DNA from: Burkholderia cenocepacia
Lineage (GTDB): Bacteria > Pseudomonadota > Gammaproteobacteria > Burkholderiales > Burkholderiaceae
Direction: 5' to 3'
DNA length: 64,000 bases
Assembly: GCF_900446215.1 (NCBI RefSeq)
Contig: NZ_UAQZ01000014.1
Coordinates: forward strand, 186,001 to 250,000
Position numbers and translations under genes: made by a program. Of this stretch, positions 1 through 8,782 are shown one piece after another; within the stretch, counting starts at the first letter, position 1, and every line of letters begins with the position of its first letter. Below the pieces are notes generated by a model. The model was not told the DNA's origin. It did no database searches and worked only from the letters and a program-made list of their open reading frames with translations.

Positions 1-1195
1 CTTCGATTTCGAGCATTTCGTTGAGCGGCACGTACGCGATCTCTTCGAGGCTCGTGAAGCCTTCGTCGATCAGGATGTCGGCAACTTCTTCGTCGACGTC
101 GAGGCGCGCCATGAACAGTGCACGCAGCCGGTCGCGCTCTTCACCCTGCTTCAGGGCGGATTCGTCCGGCGTCATGATGTTGATCTGCCAGCCGGTCAGT
201 TCGCCGGCAAGGCGAACGTTCTGACCGCTGCGGCCGATCGCGACAGCCAGTTCGTTCTCGTCGACGACGACGTCCATCGAATGCTTTTCTTCATCGACGA
301 CGATCGACTGGACGGCTGCCGGCGCGAGCGCGCCGATCACGAACTGGGCGGGATCCTCCGACCATAGCACGATGTCGATGTTTTCGCCACCGAGCTCGTT
401 GCGCACGGCCTGCACGCGCGAACCGCGGATGCCGACGCAGGTGCCGATCGGATCGATCCGCTTGTCGTATGCGATGACGCCGATCTTCGCGCGCACGCCC
501 GGGTCGCGGGCAGCCGCCTTGATCTCGAGCAGGCCCTGTTCGATTTCCGGCACTTCCATCTCGAACAGCTTCATCAGGAATTCGGGCGCCGTACGCGACA
601 GCTCGATCTGCGGGCCGCGCGCGGTGCGGTCGACCTTCGCGATGTACGCACGCACGCGGTCGCCCACGCGCAGGTTTTCCTTCGGGATCAGCTGATCGCG
701 GCGCAGCAGCGCCTCGACGCGGCCCGATTCGACGATGAAGTTGCCCTTGTCGAGGCGCTTCACCGTACCCGTCATGATCTTTTCGCCACGCTCGAGGTAG
801 TCGTTCAGGATCTGCTCGCGCTCCGCGTCGCGCACCTTCTGCAGGATCACCTGCTTCGCGGCCTGCGCGCCGATGCGACCGAACTCGATCGACGGAACGG
901 GTTCCTCGACATACTCGCCGACTTCGACGTCGGGCTTCTGCTCACGTGCTTCGAACAGCAGGATCTCGCGATCCGGCTCCTGCAAGCCTGCCTCGTCGGG
1001 CACGACGAGCCAGCGACGGAAGGTTTCGTGCTCGCCGCTTTCGCGATCGATATGGACGCGGATTTCGGCGCCTTCGTCGAACAGCTTCTTGGAAGCGGAC
1101 GCGAGCGCAGCCTCGAGGGCGCCCAGCACCACATCCTTGTCGACGTTTTTCTCGCGCGCCAGCGCATCCACCAGCATCAACACTTCGCGACTCAT
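1..1195 (-). CDS. nusA: Transcription termination/antitermination factor NusA (3' part cut off)
   Basis: NusA binds RNA polymerase and nascent RNA and tunes pausing, termination and antitermination. About 398 codons are present, starting MSREVLMLVDALAREKNVDK; the C-terminal repeats lie beyond position 1. In order I see the polymerase-binding N-terminal domain (about 1-125), an S1 domain (GTVKRLDKGNFIVESGR), KH1 (RIDPIGTCVGIRGSRV) and KH2 (ELAVAIGRSGQNVRLASE), then the start of the helix-hairpin-helix repeat. The ATG overlaps the rimP TAA by one base (TAATG), so the two genes are translationally coupled. infB would be expected next, outside the window. No frameshift is seen. Confidence 0.97.
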   Translation of the reverse strand, partial: MSREVLMLVDALAREKNVDKDVVLGALEAALASASKKLFDEGAEIRVHIDRESGEHETFRRWLVVPDEAGLQEPDREILLFEAREQKPDVEVGEYVEEPVPSIEFGRIGAQAAKQVILQKVRDAEREQILNDYLERGEKIMTGTVKRLDKGNFIVESGRVEALLRRDQLIPKENLRVGDRVRAYIAKVDRTARGPQIELSRTAPEFLMKLFEMEVPEIEQGLLEIKAAARDPGVRAKIGVIAYDKRIDPIGTCVGIRGSRVQAVRNELGGENIDIVLWSEDPAQFVIGALAPAAVQSIVVDEEKHSMDVVVDENELAVAIGRSGQNVRLAGELTGWQINIMTPDESALKQGEERDRLRALFMARLDVDEEVADILIDEGFTSLEEIAYVPLNEMLEIE

Positions 1196-1653
1196 TATTT
1201 GCGGCTCCTAAAGTCAACTTGCGGAATCAGGCGGGCTTTGTCGATATCGGCCAGCGTGAAATCCAGCATGGCTGCCTCGCCCTTCTTCCCCTCAAATTCC
1301 AAACCGATCGTTTCGCCATTCGGCGCGTGCAGAATGCCCCGGTACGTCTTGCGCCCGTCCAGCGGCTTTTTCAAGGTCACGGAAACTTCGCTGCCGGCGA
1401 AGCGCTCGAAGTCGGCCAGCTTCTTCAACGGGCGGTCGAGCCCCGGGGACGAGACTTCGAGCCGTTCGTAATCGATATTTTCGACCGTCAAGACGTGCTG
1501 GAGCTGACGCGTAACCTTTTCGCAGTCATCGAGCGAGATGCCGGCAGGCTGATCGATATAGATGCAAAGCATGCCGCGCCCGGTGCGCTCGAGTTCCACC
1601 AGCTCGTAGCCGAGCCCGGTGACCGTGGTTTCTATCAGTTCCGTCAGTTGCAC
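1195..1653 (-). CDS. rimP: Ribosome maturation factor RimP
   Basis: RimP (152 aa) assists maturation of the 30S subunit in the cytoplasm. The sequence has the family's N-terminal alpha/beta domain (IETTVTGLGYELVELE, then LCIYIDQPAGISLDDCEKVTRQ) and the conserved EVSSPGLDRPLKKLADFERF segment. The C-terminal SH3-like barrel follows (YRGILHAPNGETIGLEFEGK). Length is normal. It is the first gene of the rimP-nusA operon and overlaps nusA by one base. Transcription probably starts at a strong promoter about 180 bp upstream and must read through a terminator in the leader (separate entries). Confidence 0.97.
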   Translation of the reverse strand: MQLTELIETTVTGLGYELVELERTGRGMLCIYIDQPAGISLDDCEKVTRQLQHVLTVENIDYERLEVSSPGLDRPLKKLADFERFAGSEVSVTLKKPLDGRKTYRGILHAPNGETIGLEFEGKKGEAAMLDFTLADIDKARLIPQVDFRSRK

Positions 1654-1755
1654 AGTGTCCTCTCAGGTGTTCGCGCCCGCCGCTCGCGATTCACCCGCGG
1701 GCGCGCGCCTTAGCCGGCGCAGGAAGCGCTACCCGAGATGCCTAACCGTTTCAGC

Positions 1756-1780
1756 AAAAAAAAATGGGCGGAACGCCCAT
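1756..1780 (-). terminator. Intrinsic terminator in the rimP-nusA leader
   Basis: On the minus strand the sequence reads ATGGGCG-TTC-CGCCCAT followed by nine T residues: a 7-bp stem, 3-nt loop and strong U-tract. It lies about 55-80 nt downstream of a strong promoter and about 100 bp before rimP, so it should end most transcripts early, giving a short leader RNA, unless antitermination occurs. Attenuator-like leaders before rimP are known in gammaproteobacteria. Whether this one is regulated is inference. Confidence 0.85.
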
Positions 1781-1840
1781 CTTCTTACTGGTGGTCGCAC
1801 CTGAGCCGCACATTGAATCCGTACGCCCAGCGACTCCGCG

Positions 1841-1869
1841 ATTATAGCGATTTTTGGCGCAAACGCCAA
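1841..1869 (-). promoter_or_regulatory. Sigma-70 promoter of the rimP-nusA operon
   Basis: Read on the minus strand there is a TTGGCG -35 box (1864-1869), a 17-bp spacer and a perfect TATAAT -10 box (1841-1846). The transcription start should be near 1834. This is one of the best housekeeping promoter matches in the window. It lies between the rluB stop and the leader terminator. Confidence 0.75.
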
Positions 1870-2083
1870 GCCAGCCGGTAAAAGCAGCGCGTCGACAGCC
1901 TTTACGGACCAAAAATGCGAAATCGGGCTACCCGATCGACCGGGACTCCCGTGCCGCGCCGGTGATCGTCGTTGTCGCGGCACGCGACACGGATCAGCCG
2001 AAACGCGTCGACAAAGCCGGCCGGATGCCGGCCTGGCCGACGCGCCGGCGGCCTTGGGCCGCCGTACGCCGACCGACAGGCGC
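1870..2083. other. Intergenic spacer between rluB and the rimP promoter
   Basis: GC-rich spacer with several small self-complementary GC clusters (for example around 2018-2065). I see no tRNA, no convincing ORF on either strand and no T-tract terminator for rluB here. Confidence 0.5.
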
Positions 2084-3835
2084 TTAACGGCTGCGCGTAC
2101 GACTGCGCTGCGGACGCTGACCGCCGCGCGGACCGCCGTTGCCGCCGCCGTCGGCACGATTGCCGTTCGGCGTGCGGTTACCACTGCCCTTGCTGCCGCC
2201 GCGCTTGCCGCCCGCGCCATCGCGCTTGGGGCCCGCGCCATACGACGCACGATTGCCGTCGACATCGCGACCACCGCCGGCGCGGTTGCCGTCGCGGCCG
2301 CCACCCATGCGGTTGCCGTCACGACCGCCGCCCGTGCGGTTGCCATAGCCCGACGGTGCAACCGGCAGGCTGCCGTAGCCGCTCAGGCCCGGCAGGCCCG
2401 GCGCGCCGCGCCGGCCACCACCGCGACGCGGCTGGTCGAGTTGCCCGTGCGTCGTCAGCACCGGCTCGCGGCCGATGAAACCCATCGACGTCTGCATCGG
2501 ATCGGGCTGGCGCCGCTCGGTCGGACCGGCACCGCCGCGCTTGCCCTTCTCCTCGGACGGCGCCTTCAGGCCGACGGTCGCCATCAGCTTGCGCACCTGC
2601 GCATCGTCGAGCTCCTCCCAACGACCACGCTTCAGGCCGCGCGGCAGCGGAATCGGGCCGTGACGCGTACGGATCAGCCGGCTCACCATCAAGCCGACCG
2701 CTTCGAACATCCGGCGCACTTCACGGTTGCGGCCTTCGGCCAGCGCGACGTGATACCAGTGGTTCGTGCCTTCGCCGCCGCCATCGCGGATGCGCAGGAA
2801 ATTCGCCGGACCGTCTTCGAGCTCGACCCCGTGCAGCAGCTTCTGCCGCATGCCTTCGGCCAGCTCGCCGACCACACGCACCGCGTACTCGCGCTCGACG
2901 CTGTAACGCGGATGCATGAAGCGGTTCGCGAGGTCGCCGGAGGTCGTCAGCATCAGCAGGCCTTCGGTATTGAAGTCGAGGCGGCCCACCGCCAGCCATT
3001 TCGCCGTCTTCATCGGCGGCAGGCGGTCGAACACCGACGGACGACCTTCCGGATCCGCGTGGCTGACGATCTCGCCGGTCGGCTTGTGATACAGCAGCAC
3101 GCGCGGCGGCTTGTTCGGCAGCTTGCGCTTGACCGGCTTGCCGTTGATCCGCACCTGGTCGGTCGGCATGATCCGCTGGCCGATGTGCGCGGGCTCGCCG
3201 TTCACCGACACGCGGCCGGCAACGATCAGTTCTTCCATTTCGCGGCGCGAGCCCATGCCCGCTTCCGCCAGCACCTTGTGGAGCTTCGGCGCGTCGTCGT
3301 CCGGCGACAGCACGCGCTTGTTCGCCGGCTGGTTGCGGCCGCGACGCAGCATCGGCGCACGCACGCCGCTACCGCCCGCGGAGTTGTCCGCGTCGAAGGC
3401 GGGCGACGTCACGTACGCGAACAGTTCGTCCTGGGACGCATCGCCTTCCACGGCCTTCGCCGCGCCACCTTCGGCTTTCGATGCACCGCGACGGCCCTGG
3501 CCGCCTTGACCGCCCTTGGCCGCACTTTCGCGCTTGCCGGCCGGCTTGCGACCGCCCTTGGCCGCACCTTCCTTGCGCGGCGCACGCGCCGGCGGCGCAT
3601 CGGCGGCCTCGGCCGGCTGCGCATCGGCGCCCTCGGCACCCTGCTGCTCGCCTTCGGCGCCCTTCGACTTGGCCGCCGCGCGACGCCGCGCGATCAGGCT
3701 GCGCGGGCCGCGCCGCAGACCGCGGCGGGGACGCTCGTCGCCACCCGCGGCCGAAGCATCCTGCTCCGGCGCATCGTCGGCACGCGCTGCCTGCACGGCA
3801 GGCGCGGACGATTCAATATCGTGGATATCTGTCAA
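2084..3835 (-). CDS. rluB: 23S rRNA pseudouridine(2605) synthase RluB with long disordered tails
   Basis: RluB isomerises a uridine in helix 89 of 23S rRNA to pseudouridine. Of 583 aa, residues 1-180 are a Lys/Ala/Glu-rich extension. Residues about 184-232 form an S4 RNA-binding domain (LHKVLAEAGMGSRREMEELI). The RsuA/RluB-type catalytic domain follows, with the catalytic Asp in GRLDFNTEG (about D287). Residues from about 430 on are a Gly/Arg/Asn-rich tail with repeated GGGRDGNR units. The catalytic core is intact and the protein is about twice the E. coli length. The tails resemble RNA-binding low-complexity regions. It follows scpB by 60 bp on the same strand, a pairing that is common in bacteria. 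Confidence 0.95.
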   Translation of the reverse strand: MTDIHDIESSAPAVQAARADDAPEQDASAAGGDERPRRGLRRGPRSLIARRRAAAKSKGAEGEQQGAEGADAQPAEAADAPPARAPRKEGAAKGGRKPAGKRESAAKGGQGGQGRRGASKAEGGAAKAVEGDASQDELFAYVTSPAFDADNSAGGSGVRAPMLRRGRNQPANKRVLSPDDDAPKLHKVLAEAGMGSRREMEELIVAGRVSVNGEPAHIGQRIMPTDQVRINGKPVKRKLPNKPPRVLLYHKPTGEIVSHADPEGRPSVFDRLPPMKTAKWLAVGRLDFNTEGLLMLTTSGDLANRFMHPRYSVEREYAVRVVGELAEGMRQKLLHGVELEDGPANFLRIRDGGGEGTNHWYHVALAEGRNREVRRMFEAVGLMVSRLIRTRHGPIPLPRGLKRGRWEELDDAQVRKLMATVGLKAPSEEKGKRGGAGPTERRQPDPMQTSMGFIGREPVLTTHGQLDQPRRGGGRRGAPGLPGLSGYGSLPVAPSGYGNRTGGGRDGNRMGGGRDGNRAGGGRDVDGNRASYGAGPKRDGAGGKRGGSKGSGNRTPNGNRADGGGNGGPRGGQRPQRSRTRSR

Positions 3836-3895
3836 AACAACCTCAAAATGTCAGGTCTCGCGCCCGGCGCGGGCGCGGCAAGAAGTTGGCCGCGA

Positions 3896-4933
3896 TCAGG
3901 CGCGACGCTGTTCGGGTTCTGCTTCGTCGTCCGGCAGCGCGTCGGCGCCGATGGGCGCACTGGCGCTTCGTACGGCATCCGCGAGACTGTCGGACGTGTC
4001 GTCCAGCGTCTCGTCGTCCGCGGGACGGGAACGGGAGGCGTCGGCCTGATCGGCCTCGCCGGGCATGTCGCCGGCCGCTTCCGCTCCGTCTCCGGCAGCC
4101 GCTTCGGCGGCCGGCTTGCGATCTTCCTCGCTCCAATCCGCTGGCTGCGGCTCGGGCTGCACATCGGCCGGCACTGCTTCGGCGCCAACCTGTTCCGTCT
4201 GCTCCGTTTGCCCGCGATCAGCATCGAGCGTATCGCGACTCGGCATTTCCTGCGTCGACGCGACGTCGGCCGCGGCATCGCCGGAGGCCTCGGCCGACTC
4301 GCCGGCGGGCACTTCATTCGCCAGTGCCTGCGGTACGTCGCCCGCCGCATCGTCGGCCACCGGCACGTCACCGTCGAAATCCATGGCCTGCTGCGCGAGC
4401 AGCGCGGCCTCGATGTTCGCGGCCGGCTCTTCGAGCGCCGGCAGGTCGTCGAGCGCCTTCAGGCCGAGATCGTCGAGGAACTGCTTGGTCGTCGCATACA
4501 GCGCCGGACGCCCCGGCACGTCGCGATGACCGATCACCTCGATCCAGCCGCGATCCTCGAGTTGCTTGACCACCTGCGTATTGACCGTGACGCCGCGAAT
4601 CTCTTCGATGTCGCCGCGCGTGACGGGCTGCCGGTACGCGATGATCGCGAGCGTTTCGAGCACCGCGCGCGAATATTTCGGCGGCTTCTCGGGATGCAGG
4701 CGATCGAGATAATGACGCATCGCCGGCTTGCTCTGAAAGCGCCATCCGGTCGCCAACGCCACCAGTTCGACACCGCGACCGGACCAATCCTGTTTCAGAT
4801 CTTCGAGCAACGTGCGGACCGTGTCAGCCGACACGCCGTCGGCAAAGAGCTTGCGCAAATCGCCGAGCTTCAGCGGTTCCTGCGCGCAGATCAAAGCAGT
4901 CTCGAGGACGATCTTCGCCTCTTGGGTATTCAT
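3896..4933 (-). CDS. scpB: SMC-Scp complex subunit ScpB (chromosome condensation)
   Basis: ScpB is the winged-helix kleisin-associated subunit of the SMC-ScpAB condensin. Residues 1-185 carry the paired winged-helix fold (MNTQEAKIVLETALICAQEP, YSRAVLETLAIIAYRQPVTR, EIRGVTVNTQVVKQLEDRGW, TTKQFLDDLGLKALDDLP). Residues about 190-345 are an acidic, Ala-rich, probably disordered tail, far longer than in Bacillus ScpB. scpA is not in the window. rluB lies 60 bp downstream on the same strand, so co-transcription is likely. Confidence 0.94.
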   Translation of the reverse strand: MNTQEAKIVLETALICAQEPLKLGDLRKLFADGVSADTVRTLLEDLKQDWSGRGVELVALATGWRFQSKPAMRHYLDRLHPEKPPKYSRAVLETLAIIAYRQPVTRGDIEEIRGVTVNTQVVKQLEDRGWIEVIGHRDVPGRPALYATTKQFLDDLGLKALDDLPALEEPAANIEAALLAQQAMDFDGDVPVADDAAGDVPQALANEVPAGESAEASGDAAADVASTQEMPSRDTLDADRGQTEQTEQVGAEAVPADVQPEPQPADWSEEDRKPAAEAAAGDGAEAAGDMPGEADQADASRSRPADDETLDDTSDSLADAVRSASAPIGADALPDDEAEPEQRRA

Positions 4934-5205
4934 GCAGCTAGGCCAGACCCTGTGGTCAAACGAACCGGATCAACAAACAGACGAAAGGAACGGAAGACGC
5001 GCTCGCCCGATTCTGATCGGTCATATTGATGGGAGCACGAACCGGGGGCGGCGAACCAACTTCAGGCCAGGCCCAAACCGGACGGAACAGCACGGCTCAA
5101 CGACGGAACCGCGTGACTGAGCGCCATATTACGCAAAATTGCCCGGTGCGTAAAGATGAGTGGAACAGGCCGCCGCCCGGGCGGCGCGCCCGCTCCGGCC
5201 CCGCT

Positions 5206-6408
5206 TCAGCGGGCGCCCGTGCCGCGTGCAAGGAACCGGCGCAGCCGCTCGACGCCCGCATCGAGCCGCGCCGGATCGCACGCGTAGCACCAGCGCACGA
5301 ACCCTTCTCCCTCCGGGCCGAATGCGCGCCCGGGCGCAAGGCCGAGCCCCGCTTCGCGCACCAGCGTCGTGCAGAACGCCAGGCTGTCGGCCGCACCCGG
5401 CAGCCGCAGGAACAGGTACATCGCGCCCGGCGGGGGCGGCACCTCGACGCCCGGCAGGGTCCGCAGCGCGGCAACCAGGTGATCGCGCGCGTCGCGCAGC
5501 GCCGCGACGAACGACCGCACGAACGGCTCGCCGTCGCGCAACGCGACCTCGGCCGCGGCCTGCACGAAGCCCGGCGCACACGACGTGTTGTATTCGACGA
5601 GCTTCGACAGGTCGCCCATCACCGATGCCGGCGCAATCAGCCATCCGAGCCGCCAGGCCGTCATCGCCCACGCCTTCGAGAATGAATTGACGACCACGAC
5701 GCGCTCGTCGCGCGACGCGATATCGAGGAACGACGGCGCGCCGCCGTCGCCGAATGCAAGCCGCTCGTACACCTCGTCGGCGACCAGCCAGATGCCGTGA
5801 CGGCGACAATGGGCGAGCACGACCTGCTGATCGTCGCGCGACATCGTCCAGCCGGTCGGGTTGTTCGGCGAATTGATCAGCAGCATCCGCGTATCGGGCG
5901 TCAGCGCCGCGAGCAACCGGCCGACATCGAGCTGCCAGCCCGCGTCGCCATAGTCGAGCGGCACGCAGTCGACCTGTGCACCGAGGATCTTCGGAATCTC
6001 GACGAGATTCGGCCACAGCGGCGTGATCGCGACGACCCGCTCGCCCGGCCCGACCAGCATCTGCGCAGCCAGCATCAGCGCACTCACACCCGAACTCGTC
6101 ACGGCCACCGTGTCCGCCGGCGTCGCACCGTGACGCGCGCCGACATAGGTCGCGATCGCGTCGCGCAGCGGCGCCGTGCCGAGATTGTGCGTGTAGAAGG
6201 TCGTGCCGTCGCGCAGCGCGGCCGCTGCGGCGTCGCGGATGAAGTCCGGCGTCACGCGATCGGATTCGCCGAACCAGAACGGCAGCATGTCCGGCACGCC
6301 GAAGCCGGCGTTTGCGACCTCGCGGATCAGCGACGGGCGCAGCGCCTGCACCGCGGCACGCGCCGCCGGCTCGTCGTTTGCCGGGAAAAAACCTGCGGAT
6401 TGCGTCAT
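5206..6408 (-). CDS. PLP-dependent class I/II aminotransferase
   Basis: Fold-type I aminotransferase (400 aa). I see the substrate-side NSPNNPTG motif, the cofactor Asp in WLVADEVYERL, the PLP-binding Lys in NSFSKAWAMTAWRLGW and a C-terminal carboxylate-binding Arg region (GEGFVRWCYACDP). The ATG at 6408 (MTQSAGFFPAND) was chosen because a longer upstream reading frame has no family similarity. The substrate cannot be told from sequence; AspC-like or alanine/aromatic specificity is possible. A LysR gene sits 74 bp upstream on the same strand and may be co-transcribed or regulatory. A GC-rich inverted repeat (5186-5216) overlaps the stop. Confidence 0.9.
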   Translation of the reverse strand: MTQSAGFFPANDEPAARAAVQALRPSLIREVANAGFGVPDMLPFWFGESDRVTPDFIRDAAAAALRDGTTFYTHNLGTAPLRDAIATYVGARHGATPADTVAVTSSGVSALMLAAQMLVGPGERVVAITPLWPNLVEIPKILGAQVDCVPLDYGDAGWQLDVGRLLAALTPDTRMLLINSPNNPTGWTMSRDDQQVVLAHCRRHGIWLVADEVYERLAFGDGGAPSFLDIASRDERVVVVNSFSKAWAMTAWRLGWLIAPASVMGDLSKLVEYNTSCAPGFVQAAAEVALRDGEPFVRSFVAALRDARDHLVAALRTLPGVEVPPPPGAMYLFLRLPGAADSLAFCTTLVREAGLGLAPGRAFGPEGEGFVRWCYACDPARLDAGVERLRRFLARGTGAR

Positions 6409-6482
6409 CGAGCACCACCGCCGAGGAACACGATCCGCGTAGTGTACCGGCCGGCAAGCCGGACCGCGCACGTTGGCAAGCG

Positions 6483-7385
6483 TCAGTCGAGATCCTCGGC
6501 CCTCGCCGGCATCTGCCGCACGAGCTCCCAGATCGCCTGCGCGGCGGGCGACAACGACCGGTCGCGACGACGCACCAGCTCGACGGTACGCTCGGTGCGC
6601 GGCGTGAGCGGCCGTGCGATGAGCGTCGAGCCGGCGGGCAGCGGCAGCGACAGCCACGGCTGCACGCTCACGCCGACACCGGCCTCGACCAGCCCGAACA
6701 CGGTCGCCGAATGCCCGAGTTCCTGCATGACCGTCGCGTTCACGCGATGCGTGGCCAGCGCCGCATCGATCAGCGGCCGGCTGCCCGACGCATGATCGAG
6801 CAGCACGAGGCGCTCGCCGTCCAGCGCCGTCCACGGCACCTCGGCCCGCGCCGCGAGCGGATGGTCAGCGCGCGCGACAAGGCAGAACGAATCGGTCATC
6901 AGCGGCTCGCAGACGAGATCGGCGACCGTCAGCGGCCCGATCACGACGCCGAAGTCGACTTCGCTCGACTTCACCTTGCGCAGCACGTCGCTCTGCACGT
7001 CGTCGCGCAGGCCGAGCGTCACGAACGGGAACTGGCGCTCGCACGACGCCACCACGCGCGGCATCAACCTGCATGCGATCGTCGGGCTAGCCGCGACGAT
7101 CACGCGCCCGCGACGCTGCTCCCCTATTTCGCGAATCTCGCGCAGCGTGTCGTCGAGATCGTCGAGCAGGCGCGACACGCTCGCGATCAGGTTCGCGCCG
7201 ACGTCGGTCAGTTGCACGTCGCGCGTCGTGCGGTCGATCAGCTTCAGCCCGAGTTCGGCCTCGAGCTCGCGCACGCAGCGGCTGACCGCGGACTGCGTGA
7301 GCCCGATCTCGTCCCCCGCCCGACTGAAGCTCCTGAGCCGCGCGACTTCGATGAATACGCGAAGCTGGCGCAGCGTAACGTTCAT
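6483..7385 (-). CDS. LysR-family transcriptional regulator
   Basis: 300-aa LysR protein. The N-terminal winged HTH is clear (LRQLRVFIEVARLRSFSRAG, then LTQSAVSRCVRELEAELGLK), followed by the linker helix and a periplasmic-binding-like effector domain (from about residue 90: GRVIVAASPTIACRLMPRVV). It lies directly upstream of the aminotransferase gene in the same direction, not divergent. It could control that gene, itself, or distant targets. The effector is unknown. Confidence 0.93.
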   Translation of the reverse strand: MNVTLRQLRVFIEVARLRSFSRAGDEIGLTQSAVSRCVRELEAELGLKLIDRTTRDVQLTDVGANLIASVSRLLDDLDDTLREIREIGEQRRGRVIVAASPTIACRLMPRVVASCERQFPFVTLGLRDDVQSDVLRKVKSSEVDFGVVIGPLTVADLVCEPLMTDSFCLVARADHPLAARAEVPWTALDGERLVLLDHASGSRPLIDAALATHRVNATVMQELGHSATVFGLVEAGVGVSVQPWLSLPLPAGSTLIARPLTPRTERTVELVRRRDRSLSPAAQAIWELVRQMPARAEDLD

Positions 7386-7813
7386 CTCCTGACCTCATCA
7401 ATCGTCGATATCGATGCGCGATTTTAATGTGCGAACCCGGCTTCGGCGAACGAATCCGGCACCCGCCGCACATGTTTCGCTGCGGTGCAATACGTTCGCA
7501 AACGCACGTGACACGGGCGAATTGCACAAGATTGGTGATTGTCCCGATTTGCTGCCGGGTTATTTTGGCGTCTTATACGCCCCTAGCTGACTTAGCCGTT
7601 AGCTCGCTGCCAAGCGGCTCTCGAGGAATTCACCTCCGACATGGCACGCTTCGTGCATTACCTGGCGCACAGGGCACAGGTTTCGTCGGACGGAAGAGCA
7701 GAAACGCCGCTGCCGGCCAACCGGACGCCCCCACCCGGCACTCGCCGATCGAGTGCCTGAAGAGTGCGCGGCGCAGGGCAGCGCACCGGAGTTAGCTTCG
7801 CTGAGGTGAGGAC
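7386..7813. other. Gene-free spacer upstream of the LysR gene and the IS5-type domain gene
   Basis: About 430 bp without a convincing gene; short frames here have no family features. It must hold the minus-strand lysR promoter and the plus-strand promoter of the next gene. An 8-bp hairpin GGCACTCG-CCGAT-CGAGTGCC occupies 7737-7757, some 57 bp before the next start codon. Confidence 0.5.
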
Positions 7814-8215
7814 ATGATGCTGTTCGACGATTTGAGAGATAACGAGTGGGCGCTGGTCGAGGGTCTGTTTTGCTCGGAGCCCGCACGGAGTGAGCGGCGC
7901 GGCCGTCCCCGCGTGGAAGCCCGGTCGGTGGTCAACGCCGTACTGTGGGTACTGTCGACGGGTGAAGGTTGGTCGAAACTGCCGGGCCGCTATCCGTCCC
8001 CGCCGACCTGCCGCCGCCGCTTCGACGAATGGCAGGCCGACGGCACGCTTGCCGAGATCGTGAAGCGACTCGGCACGAGCGGTCGGCAAATCTCGCTGCG
8101 CGGACGCATCGGCGCAAGCGCGGCGAAGCCGCCTGCCCCGCCGAGCCGCGACCGGCTGCGCGGCGCCTTCTGGACCAACCCGGAATCCTGGCGCGCGCCC
8201 GTCAAGATGGCGTAA
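7814..8215 (+). CDS. Stand-alone IS5/IS4-type transposase N-terminal domain (DUF4096-like), possibly domesticated
   Basis: 133 aa. Residues 1-90 match the DNA-binding N-terminal domain of IS5-family transposases: DLRDNEWALVEGLF, RGRPRVEARSVVNAVLWVL, then TGEGWSKLPGRYPSPPTCRRRFDEW and DGTLAEIV. The DDE catalytic domain is absent and a basic Pro/Arg-rich tail of about 40 residues replaces it. The gene has a good ribosome site (GAGGTGAGGA) and its own UUCG-loop terminator, and no inverted repeats or DDE remnants flank it. It looks like a kept gene rather than recent debris. A DNA-binding role is inferred, not shown. Confidence 0.75.
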   Translation: MMLFDDLRDNEWALVEGLFCSEPARSERRGRPRVEARSVVNAVLWVLSTGEGWSKLPGRYPSPPTCRRRFDEWQADGTLAEIVKRLGTSGRQISLRGRIGASAAKPPAPPSRDRLRGAFWTNPESWRAPVKMA

Positions 8216-8227
8216 CGCATGCTCGAT

Positions 8228-8258
8228 CGGGCGGCTTCGGCCGCCCGGTTTCTTTCTG
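8228..8258 (+). terminator. Intrinsic terminator with UUCG loop
   Basis: CGGGCGGC-TTCG-GCCGCCCG stem-loop followed by GTTTCTTTCT, 13 bp after the stop of the IS5-type domain gene. The UUCG tetraloop and T-rich tail are typical. Confidence 0.85.
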
Positions 8259-8413
8259 CGATGCGACTTTGTCGCGACGCATGTCTTGCCGTCGATTACC
8301 GTTGTCGTGTCGCGAAACATCTATTTACTATTATTTACAGCAAGCCTGCACTCCCACGCTTACCTTAGCGACATATCAACAGGCCGCACGGACGGCTTGA
8401 AGGGAGCCCCGCC

Positions 8414-8665
8414 ATGAAAACAATGTCACTGCTCGTTGCATGCGGCATTGTCGTTTCCGTGGCGCTCGCCGCTCCTGTCCATGCCGACGATCGCGTGAAG
8501 CCGCCCCATCGCCAGCAGGATCATCGCAACACCCTCCGCCAGCCGCCGTCCGCCAACTCGTCCAGCCGGCAAACCGTGCCGCGCGGCGACTTGCGTGGCG
8601 ACATCGCGAGCAACGCACGGGCGCGGATCGGCTCGCAGCCGCCGGGCGTGCCGCGTCATCCGTAG
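8414..8665 (+). CDS. Small exported hypothetical protein
   Basis: 83 aa: a clean Sec signal peptide (MKTMSLLVACGIVVSVALA, cleavage near APVHA-DD), then a short polar, Pro/Arg/His/Gln-rich mature part with no recognised domain. The start has an AGGGAG ribosome site about 10 bp upstream. The mature chain is only about 58 residues and probably unstructured in the periplasm. I do not recognise a function. Confidence 0.75.
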   Translation: MKTMSLLVACGIVVSVALAAPVHADDRVKPPHRQQDHRNTLRQPPSANSSSRQTVPRGDLRGDIASNARARIGSQPPGVPRHP

Positions 8666-8782
8666 TCCTGCCGATTTCGACGTTTCGCCAAAGAAAATGC
8701 CCGCATCCGGGAACTGCGCCGCATGCGGCGAGTCACATCGTTGCCATGAGCACAGCGTGGCAGCAGCAAAAGTATCCGGTAC

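Noticed and set aside
2054..5029. Very long plus-strand open frame antisense to rluB and scpB
   Set aside because: Arg/Ala/His-rich translation typical of a shadow frame in high-GC DNA; the opposite strand encodes recognised proteins across the whole span.
7658..8320. Minus-strand frame across the IS5-type domain gene
   Set aside because: No family features and it overlaps a better-supported gene and terminator.
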